The translations under genes were made by a program, and so were the position numbers. Positions 31,889 through 42,913 of a stretch of DNA of 64,000 bases are shown in pieces. The stretch's first letter is position 1. Each line of letters starts with the position of its first letter. Under the pieces are notes generated by a model. The model did no database searches. It was not told the DNA's origin and saw only the letters and a list, made by a program, of their open reading frames with translations. The DNA comes from Pratylenchus scribneri (lineage: Eukaryota > Nematoda > Chromadorea > Rhabditida > Pratylenchidae). Location: assembly GCA_030063045.1 (NCBI GenBank), contig JAQSEB010000034.1:1550001-1614000 (forward strand), given 5' to 3'.

Positions 31889-34800
31889 TCAATTTCTTTT
31901 GTTGTTCAATCCTTGTACAATTTCCTGGAATGCCAAAATCTTCTTCCTTGCAATGTCCAACAGCTCGCGGATTTCATGCTTTTCTGCCATTTCGTTGAAA
32001 AATCTTGAATAAAAAATTTTGATAATTTGCCAATTTATTTGTCCAACTTACTTTATCACATCCGTGAAGTCCATTTCATTTTGAATTAGGAATTCCCTGT
32101 ATTGAGTTAAAAGGGCCAATCCAAAGAACAGACTGAAATGTCGGCTGCAAACCACCTCGGCCGCCCAAATCACTTCCCATAATTGGAACACTTCGTTGTA
32201 GAGAAGTTCTGAATAAAGAATTTTGGTAATTTATTAAGGAATGATATTTATATTTAATTGTATTCTTGTTGAAAAATTGTAATTATGTCAAAAATAATTC
32301 TAAAGATTTAAGAGGGGTCGGTGGTTTATTCTAAATCCTACATTCACAAACCATAGATACTCAATTGGATAGAGCTATTCAAAACGCATTGAATTTATAT
32401 AATTTGTCATAGTTTGGCCAAAATTAAAGAAATGGTTTAAACCGATTTTGGTTCTTGGTTCAAACAAATTTATTTATTTAAAAAAATATTGACCGTCACT
32501 GGGTATCGAACCCCGCCGACCCAAATGAAAATAGGCAACGTAACCGACTGAGCTATTTGGGTCTATTGCAGGGATTAACAAAATTTAATATTGGCTTAAC
32601 AAAAGTTATTTTTCTCTACCCAATTTGTCTTACCCTGAACCGATATTTTCGATAATATTTTCAATTTAATAAAATTTAAATTCGTCAAAAATCAAACCTC
32701 TTTTAAAATCGAGCAAAAGCCACCGATAGAAAACCACAAATGAATAGTCCACATTTTTCATCAATTGGGCATACAATTCCGGGTCCAGCACTTCAACAAG
32801 GCATCGCTAAAAAAATTCAATAAAATTAAATTAATAAATTTTAATTTAATACAAAATAATTGAGGTTTTCCTCCATTCCACTGGTTTGTTTGTTTTGTGG
32901 GAAATTTTGCTTCATTCTTTGCATTAAACGCTCAAATGCGGCCAAAGTCAGTGACTCGTCACGGAAGATGACCAAAAGTGGGGCCAATAGATCGCACATT
33001 CCCTGCACATATCCATCTTGGAGGTCCAGTTTGAGGCGGCGATAAACATGAGTGCACATTATTTTGGACAGCACTGCCAAATTCTCAGTTTTTGAGTAGA
33101 ATTGGGTGACACGGTCGCATCGGTCAACGTCCTTTTGGATTCGGGACAAATTTGCGGCAAATTCTTTGATCAAAACCTGTTGAAATTTTATGTAAATGAT
33201 TATGTGTACTCAAATATTTATTCAAGTTGGTTGTATTTAATTTTTGAAAAATTTTAGCGGTTCAGAAGTTTATCTTAGCCCCCCCCCCCCCAACCTTATA
33301 TTCAATGGATAGGTGTCATCAATACGCATCATTTGATTATATTTTGGTTTTTAATCAATTCCAGCTTAGTTTTGAACCAAAAACTGTTTAATACCCTTTA
33401 ATCGGTAAACAGCTCTAGCACTATCCAAATGCGTATATGGCTTATTCATTTTTTTCGGCGTTATGATTATGAACTATTTTTTTTTTGTCAATTTTGATAT
33501 TATTATTTTGAATGCTCACCGTCTTCTCTCCCATCAATTCCTGTCCATTTCCATTCGTTGTTTCTTCCAGCGTCAATTGAAGGAATTCGGCATCGTCAAA
33601 AACATCGCTGCTCACGGAACTTGAATAATTGTGCGGCGGAAAATCCTTGAACAAAACAAGGTTGTTGTCAACATCGGCCGATGAATTTTCTATAAATTTT
33701 TATTCAAAATTATTCAATCAATATTCATTTTTAAAAATTTAAACCTCTAATAAAACTGCCTCCTCCGTGTTGTTCTCTTTCCCTTTCTTTGAATGCCAAT
33801 TCCCTCTCAATTTCCATCCATTCCAGGCAATCCCTTTCGTATTCCATTTTCATTTTGGTCAACTTTTCCAGTCCCATTTCCTCGTGCCAATCCACAACAC
33901 GAAGAAGATATGGCCAAATTTGAGGGCGTAATTCCGGTTCAATGCCACAAAAATAAACTCGCGTCAGGAATTGCTCATAAAGTTGAATCTTAAAATTGAG
34001 AAAGTAGATTAGATGAATTTATATTTTTTATTATTTAATTTGTTGAAAAAAAACATTGGTCGAAAGTGAGTTTTTGGGGGTCGATGGTTCGAATCAGCTT
34101 GGAGGTAGGACATTTTTAATGGGTTTTTTGGGGGTCGATGGTTCGAATCCGCTTGGAGATAGGACATTTTTTTGAGGGGTTTTATGGTTGTTTTTTCGAT
34201 AAATCAAAATAAAATATTTTCTTAATAATTAATTTACCGTTTTCTCCGACCGGCATACATTCCAAAACACTTCATTCACTGCAAAACAATCCGCCGGTTC
34301 AATCCGAAGGAATTCATTGATTGGAGTGACAATGTTGGCCAAATTTGTTCGAATTGTCCGTAAATGGCGACAATATGAAAGCCATCCATAGAATGCCCTG
34401 CCAATGATTTGATTTCGCATTGCACGTGTCGCATTTGCCAAACTGTCCCTCAGCGCCAGCTCCGTATGTTGCGGTTCGTCGCCACCCCCTTTTGTTGATG
34501 AATCCTGGGTTGAGGTGCGCGAAATTGTTTGGCTAAATTTAAAAATTGAATTGAAGTCCAATTTTCGAATAAAACCTGGATTTTTTCATCGATTTATGCG
34601 ATTGGGTTGTGGTCGAAGCGAAGGAAATAATTCGAAAAACCAGCCCCGATTTGCTATTCCAATTCATGTTGTTGTTGGGAGTTGAGGACGGATTGGAAAA
34701 TTCATCAATTTTTTGATAGGCATTTTCTTGCAATTTATCCGGCAAAAATATTTCTTAAATCAATATTTACAAATTATTTATGGTGGTTGAAAACCTTTAA

Positions 34801-35559
34801 ACTTTATGGAATCCAACGATGGGTCAATTCGAAACAATGGGGCGAGGCCATGCTCCAACGAGTTCAAGAAGGCCAAACAATGTTGTTTAAGGGTAAATTT
34901 GAAGAAGAATTGTTGCACTCCATCCGAATCGATTAAAACAATAAAAATTGATTTTGTTGAATCTTCTTCAAATTAAATCATTTTTTAAATTAATTTAATT
35001 GTTTTACCATTTTGGTGTAAATGCAAATGCGTCACAATTTCCATCCGAATTGAAATTGACGTGAAATGGGCCGAAAGCTTCCGGGGACTTCGGGTCGATG
35101 GTTGTTGACTCAAATTTGGGCAATGATTGATTTATTAATCTAATTAAATTTACTCGGAATTAAGTAGAGCATTTGGCGTCCATTTCAGAATCAATAATCG
35201 ATTATGGTCTTGCAGAAGTGACAAATATCCTAAAATGACAATTATTTACTATTAATACTGAATGAAAATAAGGACCTGGTTTCTCCTTTTCTCCATCGTA
35301 TGCAAAAACATTGTTTTTCCCTTAAATTTTATTAATTATTTTCAATTAGAATAATCAAAAGTTAACCAAATAACAAAGTAGTCCGAGGATTTTGATGAAA
35401 AGAGAATGCACTCTCGCGGCTGGACGATGCGGAACTCACTTCCGGTGATGGAAGAACACTTCCGCCTCTTCTGAGCAAAGCCAATGGTGGTCTTCGCTTG
35501 GGTGTTGTTGAAGTTGGCGAATGTGTGGCTGCCGGCGACGAATATCCTCCCTTTTGCAT
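31889..35559 (-). CDS. Rab-GAP TBC protein of the SGSM/RUTBC (TBC-8) group
   Basis: A multi-exon gene read from 35559 ([18 protein letters not shown], Ser/Pro-rich). Next comes the SGSM PH-like region: [32 protein letters not shown], then [40 protein letters not shown] and [18 protein letters not shown] lead into the TBC domain. That domain shows [13 protein letters not shown] (IxxDxxR finger), the glutamine finger in [19 protein letters not shown], then [16 protein letters not shown] and [19 protein letters not shown]. It ends [10 protein letters not shown]. Such proteins are GTPase activators for Rabs; C. elegans TBC-8 acts in dense-core vesicle maturation. Both catalytic fingers are present. 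The RUN domain expected at the N terminus of SGSM1/2 was not found before the divergent CHIC gene. Introns hold repeats of families B and tRNA-like type. Coordinates cover the coding span from the first Met seen. Confidence 0.87.
32310..32475. repeat. Dispersed repeat family B, copy 3 (inverted)
   Basis: Reverse orientation relative to copy 1: TTATTCTAAATCCTACATTC, ATTGGATAGAGCTATTC, then AAATGGTTTAAACCGATTTT. It lies in a TBC-8-like intron and directly abuts a tRNA-like sequence. Confidence 0.7.
32490..32565 (-). repeat. tRNA-like sequence with A and B boxes
   Basis: Minus strand: TAGCTCAGTCGG (A box) and GGTTCGATACC (B box) about 30 bases apart, in the intron of the TBC-8-like gene. The outer four bases (GACC/GGTC) pair, but the rest of the acceptor and D stems do not. 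A decayed tRNA or tRNA-derived SINE head is likely. Confidence 0.55.
33295..33440. repeat. Dispersed repeat family B, copy 4 (diverged)
   Basis: Contains ACGCATCATTTGATTATATT, CTTAGTTTTGAACCAAAAAC and TTTAATACCCTTTAATCGG, then CAGCTCTAGCACTATCCAA. It is shorter and more decayed than the others, preceded by a 13-C run (33279-33291). Confidence 0.65.
34070..34182 (+). repeat. Tandem pair of tRNA-like 3' segments
   Basis: Two adjacent near-identical units of about 55-60 bases, each with GGGGGTCGATGGTTCGAATC followed by GCTTGGAG and TAGGACATTTTT. GGTTCGAATC matches a B box. The pair lies in an intron of the TBC-8-like gene. Confidence 0.7.
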
Positions 35560-36013
35560 CTCTAAAATATTAAAATTTAATCGAAAAATTGAACAAAAAT
35601 ATTAGTATTCGGAATTCAGAATAATTTGGTTTGGTTACCGCTTACGTGGTTCAAGAATCAAAACCAAAATTGCATTCTTCAACTTCCGTCCGTTAACAAA
35701 ACAACAATCAATCAATAAAATGGATGAGAGATAATGTTAAATTTTAGAGAAGCTAGACTGCAAAAGGAAGGACATTATATCCTAAAATAAACATAATGCC
35801 AGAAATAATTTTCCAAAAAATCCATAAATGCCCTTATTTTCTCTCATAAATGAAAAAATTGGAGAGAAATGAAAACGATTTCCCGAAAATAATATTTTTA
35901 GTCCTAATCCTAATCCTAGAGTCTTGACCGGGATTTAGAAGAAAGGAAATTTTAGATTTAAGAAAATTTTATATTAATTTTCAGGTCAATTTTTATTTGA
36001 TAAATCTGAAAAA

Positions 36014-36657
36014 ATGGCAAATGCAGCAGCCGAAGATGAAATTGAAAGAATGGAAAGCGAAGAGGATATGGACAATCTTCCATGCCATAGCTGGAAAAGG
36101 ACACCGGAACCAATTGTGATCAGAGGAGTAGGAAATTTAACAATGTAAAATACACAAAAAATCAATGAATAATATTTTCAATTAAGGTTTGGTCTCAATT
36201 CGCACTTTTCAACGGAATTTCCAAGTTCGTTGACTGGAAAGTTGGCTCCCGAAGAATTCCAGGACACAATGCAGCGCATCAATTTTGTTCTACAAAGGAA
36301 TGTGAATTCACACATGCGATGGCTGATTTGTGGTCTACTTTTTTGTTGTTGTAGTCTTGGTATATCATTGTGGCCGGTTATTTGTTTGAACAAACGAGTA
36401 AGCAAAAAATCTAAATAAAATTCTTAAACACACTATTTTTTTAGACTGTTTCTGCAATTGAGAAGTCATTGGATTACGAGAATCAACAGCTGTACAATAA
36501 ATTAGGTTTATTTTAAATAAAAAATCAAAATTAATTAAAATCTCAAGGTCTCCATTGGAAATTGGCCAGAATGCCGGTAGAAAATTCAAATCACCTCACG
36601 GAATATGTACTTCTAATTGAAACTCTGCCCAAAATACCACTTTCTTTGCCTGATTAA
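36014..36657 (+). CDS. CHIC2: CHIC family cysteine-rich hydrophobic protein
   Basis: Four exons (36014-36144, 36187-36397, 36445-36505, 36548-36657) give 170 aa, against 165 for human CHIC2. Conserved segments: PEPIVIRGVGNLTMFGLN, FPSSLTGKLAPEEF, the Cys-rich hydrophobic core ICGLLFCCCSLGISLWPVIC, TVSAIEKSLDYENQQLYNKL and ending ETLPKIPLSLPD. CHIC proteins are palmitoylated on the cysteine cluster and associate with vesicle and plasma membranes. They share the ERF4/GOLGA7 fold that supports DHHC palmitoyltransferases. The gene is divergent from the TBC-8-like gene, with 454 bases between the start codons. The family assignment is firm; CHIC1 versus CHIC2 cannot be separated here. Confidence 0.96.
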
Positions 36658-37239
36658 TTGTTTTATTATTTCACTAACAATTTAAACAACATTTTTCATC
36701 CTATATCATCAAATATTATATATTTTCCATTCAACCAAATTTTATTATAAATATGTAAATGATCGACTTTAATTTTTACATCTTCTAGGCCCATTCATTC
36801 ATCATAGTATGCTCGGATTTTAAAAATTAGTTTATTAAAAATTTGTTAATGGAATTTTAAGATAAGCGGGCCTAATGCCGAGCATGCTAGTTAAGAAATT
36901 TGCATTTTGTGCCTTATTTTGCTACCCCTATCATTTCAATTTTTACCCATTTCCTCCCAATTTCTAACAAGACCCAAAAATAGCAAACACCATGTACCAA
37001 AACTGAATATCTGATACTCATTTTTTTTTCGATATTTACCAAACTTATCCATCCCTGCAAAATATGTACACAAAAATGAATTTTATTCTAGCGAAAATAA
37101 TAAATAATACACATTTCATGATGACACAAATTCAAATAAATATCATTGAAAATATAAAGAATTATTTAGACAATTAAAATGTGAGGTGTAATTATATCAT
37201 TTTGGTAATTTTCAAGCGCAATCATCTCTTTTTGTTTCA
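36658..37239. other. Convergent 3' region CHIC / citron-like
   Basis: No gene seen. AT-rich sequence with no long repeat, between two facing stop codons. A short GCTCGG/CCGAGC inverted pair (TGCTCGGATTTT near 36809, TGCCGAGCATGC near 36876) could form a weak hairpin. Confidence 0.6.
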
Positions 37240-40200
37240 TCAATATTTCTTCTTTGTGCCAGATGAGTGCAATGCCGGTCCTCCGGTTTCGAGCATTTTC
37301 CGTTTTAGAATTGATTTGACTGCCTAAATAATCAAATTAGAATATTTAAAATTAAATTTAAAATGTACCGCCGGTGTTTGATGATCTCCATTAGTGTTGC
37401 TGCCGTGGCTGAATGAATGCAGCTCGACCACATCTTCGCTTGACACAACAAAAAGCACTTCTTGTGGACTCAGCCCTTGTCCCGTGAAATGAGCCAATCT
37501 GCACTTGAACATATTCCGGTCGTCAGTTAGTGTTCTAAAAGTTTAAATTTATGCCCTTTATTAAATAATTGTGAGTTACCCTGAGTCGAGTCCAATCAAC
37601 GGTGCAATGCGAACAACCTCAAGGAATTCACAATAGACAATGTAGAGGAATGGCGCCGTATAAACTAAAATAAAATTTTAAAATTAATTTTAAAATTTGT
37701 TTACCGAATTCCATTGGAACTTTCTCCCATTCAACATTTTTGGCCCGTGTCCTTTTGCCTTGTGAATCCACGAATAAGCCAAAGTCTAAATTAATAGGAT
37801 TAAATGTAATAAATAAATTAAGTAAATTTACTATGGAAAGCCAGCAAATATTCATTGTCGGAAATTGGCACAACCGAAACTGGGAAATCGAACGGGCAAT
37901 TATCGACCATCAGCTGGGAGTGGGCGGAGAAGTCATTGTCAAAGCCAATAAAATGAAAATTGTCCGCCCCATAGATGAATCCAATTGGTGTTGAACAAAT
38001 GCACATGCATGGCTCCTCTGTTTTGAATTTCTTGATTGGCGAGAAGACACCCAATTTTGCAATGTATTGAAGAATGATTATTGAATCGATTGTGGCAATG
38101 TAGACAAATCTGAAAAAATTAAAGTTAAATTTTGAAAAAAAATAGTAAGATTTGTTCGAAATATTTTAATTCGTTTAGAAATGTACTGTAGAATTTATAA
38201 AAATGTTTTAAAAGGAAAATCCAGCTCAAAAAAATTATCTTCCTCGGAGCGGTTTCGAACCTGTGACCTAAATGTCATAAAACGAAGTCTCCTTTTAGGT
38301 CTCGGGTTCGAGCCCGCTCAGAGGAAAATAATTTTTTCGGACTTTTTGCGCACTTTATTACATTTTTATACATTCTATTTTACATTTTAAAAATTTTTAT
38401 AAGAATACTAGTTTAGCCAAAATTTTACTCACCTCTTCTCCCGATTATGTTCCGGTTTGCTCAGCTCCGCAATGTGGCATTGTTCGATGTTGGAAACGGC
38501 GGTCAATGTGGCCACGGGTTGTTGCTCAACTTTGAATGCCCGATGCAATTGTTGCATATGGATGCACATCAGACTACGGTTGGAGCCGCAAATTGTGAGG
38601 AGCATATCGAATTCGGGCAGCAGTTCCATCCAAAACATTTTGGGAATTCCGCCGATTTGGAATGGAGCTCGCAGCTGGTTTTGTTGTAGAGAAGTGGCGA
38701 AAAGACCTTCTTGTGCCCCAATCAGAAGCCATTCGGCGCCCAATATTTGTGTGCAATTTATTGATAAGTTCTGCGGCGATTCCAATGCCAAAAGGAGCAT
38801 ATTGTTGACAATTGCGGAAGAAGGGCGACGTTGAATGAAAATCCGGCGATTTGTGGCATATTGGAGTGCTTGGACCCAGCGTTGTTTGGCCTGGACGGTT
38901 GGAGTCAACATCAGAATGGTGCGGCTGAAAAATGAGAATGTTAATTAATCCATGAAAAGAATTGTAATGGTTCAATGGTTTAATACTTATTGCTTAATCT
39001 AAACCCATCAACTATATACTCGATTAATAGATCTCGTCAAGATCATCGTTTGGGAATAACCAATTCTAACTTAGTTTTGAACCCAAAAGAAACAAAATTG
39101 GTTTAAATCGTTATACCCTTTTAATTGTTGACCAAACCTCCTTAAACCAATATAATTATTTTGGACAATTTCTATGTGTTTGTTTCCGCAAATTAAATAC
39201 TAACCAAATTCCAAAAATAAATAATAACTGGCTTACTTTGGCATCCGTAGTTCAATCAGCACTGACATATCCTCGCCGCGAACACCATCCAGTGGTTTCT
39301 CTGCCGTTTGATTGTAAATTCGCCACTGTTCCATGTCCAAATTGACTTGAATGAATGGGACGCCATCGCTCAATGCCAGCTGGTCGTTTTCGTAGAAAGA
39401 CAGTTTGTGCTCTTCAATGCATGCCCAAGCATTTCGCCATTTGTCCGAATGTCGTGCAGGAAGCAGGTCCAGCAATTTAACCCATCCAGTCATTTGCTCG
39501 GCCGAAGTGGAGTGAGTGTCCAAATAGAAATCGGCACATTCCGTTGGGAGACCACAAGTGTTGACCACGGTTTGGCGGCAATGTTGGTGGACGGTCATCT
39601 CGCAATCACGGCAACGATAGACATGACGGAAGTAGGGCAGACCTTCCATGCAAACTTGGCATCGATTCTGTAATTTAAAAGTAATTAAATATTAGAAATG
39701 ATTAATTAGGACCGACCGGATTGATTGCCACAAACTGACGTTTCCAACGATGTGGAATGTCATGTCGCATTTTGCCCGGTGTCCTTGCACTGTTTATTGT
39801 TGATTCCGTGCAACTATGTCTGTGAATAAATTTTTGGAATTAAAAGTTAATTGAAATATTCTCACTTCAATGATAGCGTTGACGGCGGCTTTGTTGGAAT
39901 TTTGAATGGAGTTTTGTCCTTTAACAATGGAACCACCTCATCAGTAGCATTTCGGTTTTCTTTCTCGGCCAATGCTAAAATTTATATCATTTAATTTTAA
40001 ACATTTATTATGGTAATACTAAGCGTTTATGGTAAAAATATTTCGTTCTAATCACTCTATTCCGTCTAGAAATGTTCTATAGAATGTATAAAAGTGAAAA
40101 TCTATACCAAAAAATTACTTTACTCTGAGCGGATCCGAACCCGAGACCTAAATTTTGTAAAGTAAAGAGTCTTCCCTCTAGTCTAAAGGTTTCAAGAAAT

Positions 40201-42213
40201 TTCGCCAAATTTTCTTCATAAATTCTAGGCAGCCTAAATCAATACTATAATCTAAGCAATTTTATGGCTTACCTTTTTCTTTCCTCTCCAAATCTGCCTT
40301 CATCTCATTCCGTCGCTGTTCCAATTGTTGGCATTGTTTATATTCCAATTCGAGATCCTTAAAATTCATACTCAATTTATTTATTGATTGATTTGACAGA
40401 CCGAAATAAAATCCGATTCTGTTGAGAGCAGCGATGACCTTGGCCGAGGCAATTTTTGCATTTGTTTGGGCTGAACGACACTTTGTAAATATGCAATCAG
40501 CTTATCCTTTTGCTCAATTTCACCGCGCAATTCGAATATTTGATCTTCAAATGTTGTCTAAAAACGAAAAATAATATTTAATTTGGAATTTTTTTCTTAC
40601 CAATTTTTGTTTATCCCTTTCCATTTCCTCTTTCAATTGTTCACTTTGTCCGGCTATTTCCTTGATTTGGTCACGGAAATTCTCAGCCTTTTGCAAACAT
40701 TCAGTGAAATTTTGGCGAAGCAATTCATTTTCTTCCATAATTTCCGCCTCCTTTTTACGCAATTGATTCATTTCCGCGGCCAAATTTTCCAATTCTTTCT
40801 TTGACTGCTCCAATTGGCGTTCATAAGACCGAATTTGTGAATTTTGCTGGCGAACTTGGGTTTCATTCAACTGAAAATGAGAATTTAAATTTATTTAAAA
40901 TTAGATAACACTAGGCGGTTGTTCCCTAATTTTTTTAGATAAGTGAAGGTCCCCTCTTCAGGTCGATTTTTTGTAAAATCTTCTTTCTTAAATGCTAGCC
41001 AACATAAATCTTCCAATTCCAACTTTTAAATATAAAACCAACACCCAGTATCTAAACTTCTAAAGTCTAATAAGAGTTGGTTATTTACCTCATCATTTTG
41101 TGCTTGTTTCCCTGGCGGTGCATTTTGTTGCTGCTTTGCCAATTGATCAGTCAATTTTGTGAGTTCTCTTCGATTGTCAATATTTGCTTCAGCCAATTCA
41201 CGCTTTAAAATATTTATTTAATTTATTTATTATTTTTAATATGCTAACCTCCATAACTTTGATTTTGTATTCCAACAATTTGTTTTTGTCCTTCAATGAT
41301 TGAAATTCGAATTGAACCCGGAATCTGTCCGTCAATTGTTTCCGCAGACTTTCCAATTCCTCCTTCATCAAACGTTTTTCGGTGAGTGCATTTTCCTTGG
41401 ATGAATTGGCTTCACGAAGTTTTGACTAAAATGGAATTGATTTTAATAAAGCATATTCAAATAAAATAAAACCATAAGATGTTCGCAATGTGTGTCCAGC
41501 TCAAGTGAAGTCTTCTTTGCTTGTTCCAACATTTCTTTGTGCTTCTCCAATTCTTTGTTCGCGTTGTTCAGCAATTCTTTGTGAATTTCCAATTCCGAAT
41601 TGGTTTTCATCAAATCATTTGCGGTCCCCATTTCCATTTGATTCTGCAAATTATTGAATGGATGATATTTCGTATAGATATTTAAACAAAATACCCTTTT
41701 CAGTCTAGCCTCCATGCCGGTGACCTTTGTTCTCAAATTGCCAATTTCCGTTTCTGCTTTCGATATGAATTCAAATTCGCGCAATTCCGAACTCATGCTC
41801 CGGGCCTTTTTCCATCCTTTCTCGAGTTCAGCCTGCAAATTCCGAATCAATTCTGTGCTTTCCTTCAGTTGCTTTTGGCGTCTCTCGATTTCGAGCTCCT
41901 TAAAATTGAATGTACAGCAAAATTTTTTGGAGATTTAAATGAACCAGCATTCGGTTTCTGGCCTTCTCCTGACTAAGTAAATCATTCTGCTCCGCTTCCC
42001 TTTTGCTGAACTGTTCATATTGACTTCTTAAATGATTTTGATGAGTGTTTTAATTCTGACAAATAATAACGAAACCTTAATTCATCCAAATTGTGTTGAT
42101 GCACCCGTTCTTCCTGAAATTGTGAATTTCAACTATGTTTTTAATAAATTGACTTGTACCTGGTTATCAATGCTCTTCCTAATTGAACGAATTTTCTCAT
42201 CTGGCTTCATCAT
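37240..42213 (-). CDS. Citron-like coiled-coil, C1, PH and CNH domain protein (no kinase domain)
   Basis: About 17 exons read from 42213 (MMKPDEKIRSIRKS). A long coiled coil (for example QLEQSKKELENLAAEMNQLR) runs to about 40.4 kb. A C1 zinc finger follows: H at HDIPHRWKRQF, then CQVCMEGL, YRCRDCEMTVHQHC and CGLPTEC. Next is a PH domain (GWVKLLDLLPARHSDKWRNA, ending in ILMLTPTVQAKQRWVQALQ) and a CNH propeller (LGAEWLLIGAQEGLFATSL, FVYIATIDSIIILQ, YTAPFLYIVYCEFLEVV). It ends SGTKKKY. The order matches citron, a Rho-bound scaffold of the cytokinetic midbody. The N-terminal Ser/Thr kinase of fly Sticky and human CIT-K is absent: upstream 0.7 kb leads to the divergent set-4 gene. Three introns hold repeats (38.2, 39.1 and 40.1 kb). 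Confidence 0.88.
38165..38395. repeat. SINE-like family S, inverted pair (copy 3)
   Basis: Two B-box segments face each other: CCTCGGAGCGGTTTCGAACC (inverted) at about 38252 and TCTCGGGTTCGAGCCCGCTC (direct) at about 38301. The tails AGAAATGTACTGTAGAATTT and TATACATTCTATTTTAC lie outside. This makes a fold-back of two copies of one family in a citron-like intron. Confidence 0.75.
39040..39170. repeat. Dispersed repeat family B, copy 5 (3'-shortened)
   Basis: Contains CCAATTCTAACTTAGTTTTG, AATTGGTTTAAATCGTTATA and TTTTAATTGTTGACCAAACC, but the GACCAGCTCTATCC part is missing. In an intron of the citron-like gene. Confidence 0.7.
40030..40205 (-). repeat. SINE-like family S, copy 4 (inverted)
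   Basis: Begins GTCTAGAAATGTTCTATAGA (the family tail, inverted), then CTGAGCGGATCCGAACCCGA (inverted B box) and ACCTAAATTTTGTAAAG. In an intron of the citron-like gene. Confidence 0.7.
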
Positions 42214-42913
42214 TATTTGAAGAGCTGATTATATTGCTTATTGCACTAATTGATTCAATGAAATTTTCTGTAAAATAAAACTCAAGTCTCAAATCTATTT
42301 ATTTACAAATGATAAATGATGCAAATTAAGAAGGAAATGAGATGAGAGCTTAGTTGTAAAAAACTAAAAGATAAGATAGAAAATGGATTGTAAAAAACGA
42401 AACCTAAAAACCAGAAGTGAAGCTAAGCTCGGGCTCGGACCTCGGAGCTTGGTATTCCAAGCCAAAAAATATTTCAAAATGTTTTTTATCGCCAAAAAAT
42501 GTGTTATTGATTTTTAATGAGATAAAATGTCATTTTCTAAAAACGAGAAAAGGAAGAAGATGAAGATGAAGAGAAGGAAACGGAAGGGGAGGGAGGGGGG
42601 AGGCAATAAAACCGGGAAAAAAAAACCTATAAAAAAATAGGAAATCAAGAACCAACCCAACCCCAACTCAATACCCAACCATGCTCCATGCATCTTCTAA
42701 ACCGGAAGAATAAGTATATAGAATAAATCTAATTCAAACTTATGTTAGCTTCTTAGCTTAGCCTATTTCTTGCCGAACTATGAAGGTTGAGTTAGCTTAC
42801 TTAAACCTTAAAATTATGTACACTTTTTAACAAAATCCATGCAATTTAATTTTTGCAGAAGCAGAAATCATTTTAAGAACAATAGTCGCTGCTTCTCAAA
42901 CTCCATTCCCATA
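42214..42913. other. Divergent intergenic region citron-like / set-4
   Basis: No gene seen in 700 bases between two outward-facing start codons. Purine-rich at 42540-42605 (GAAAAGGAAGAAGATGAAGA). An acceptor-like TTTTTGCAG at 42852-42860 lies 53 bases before the set-4 ATG and could be a trans-splice site. Confidence 0.6.
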
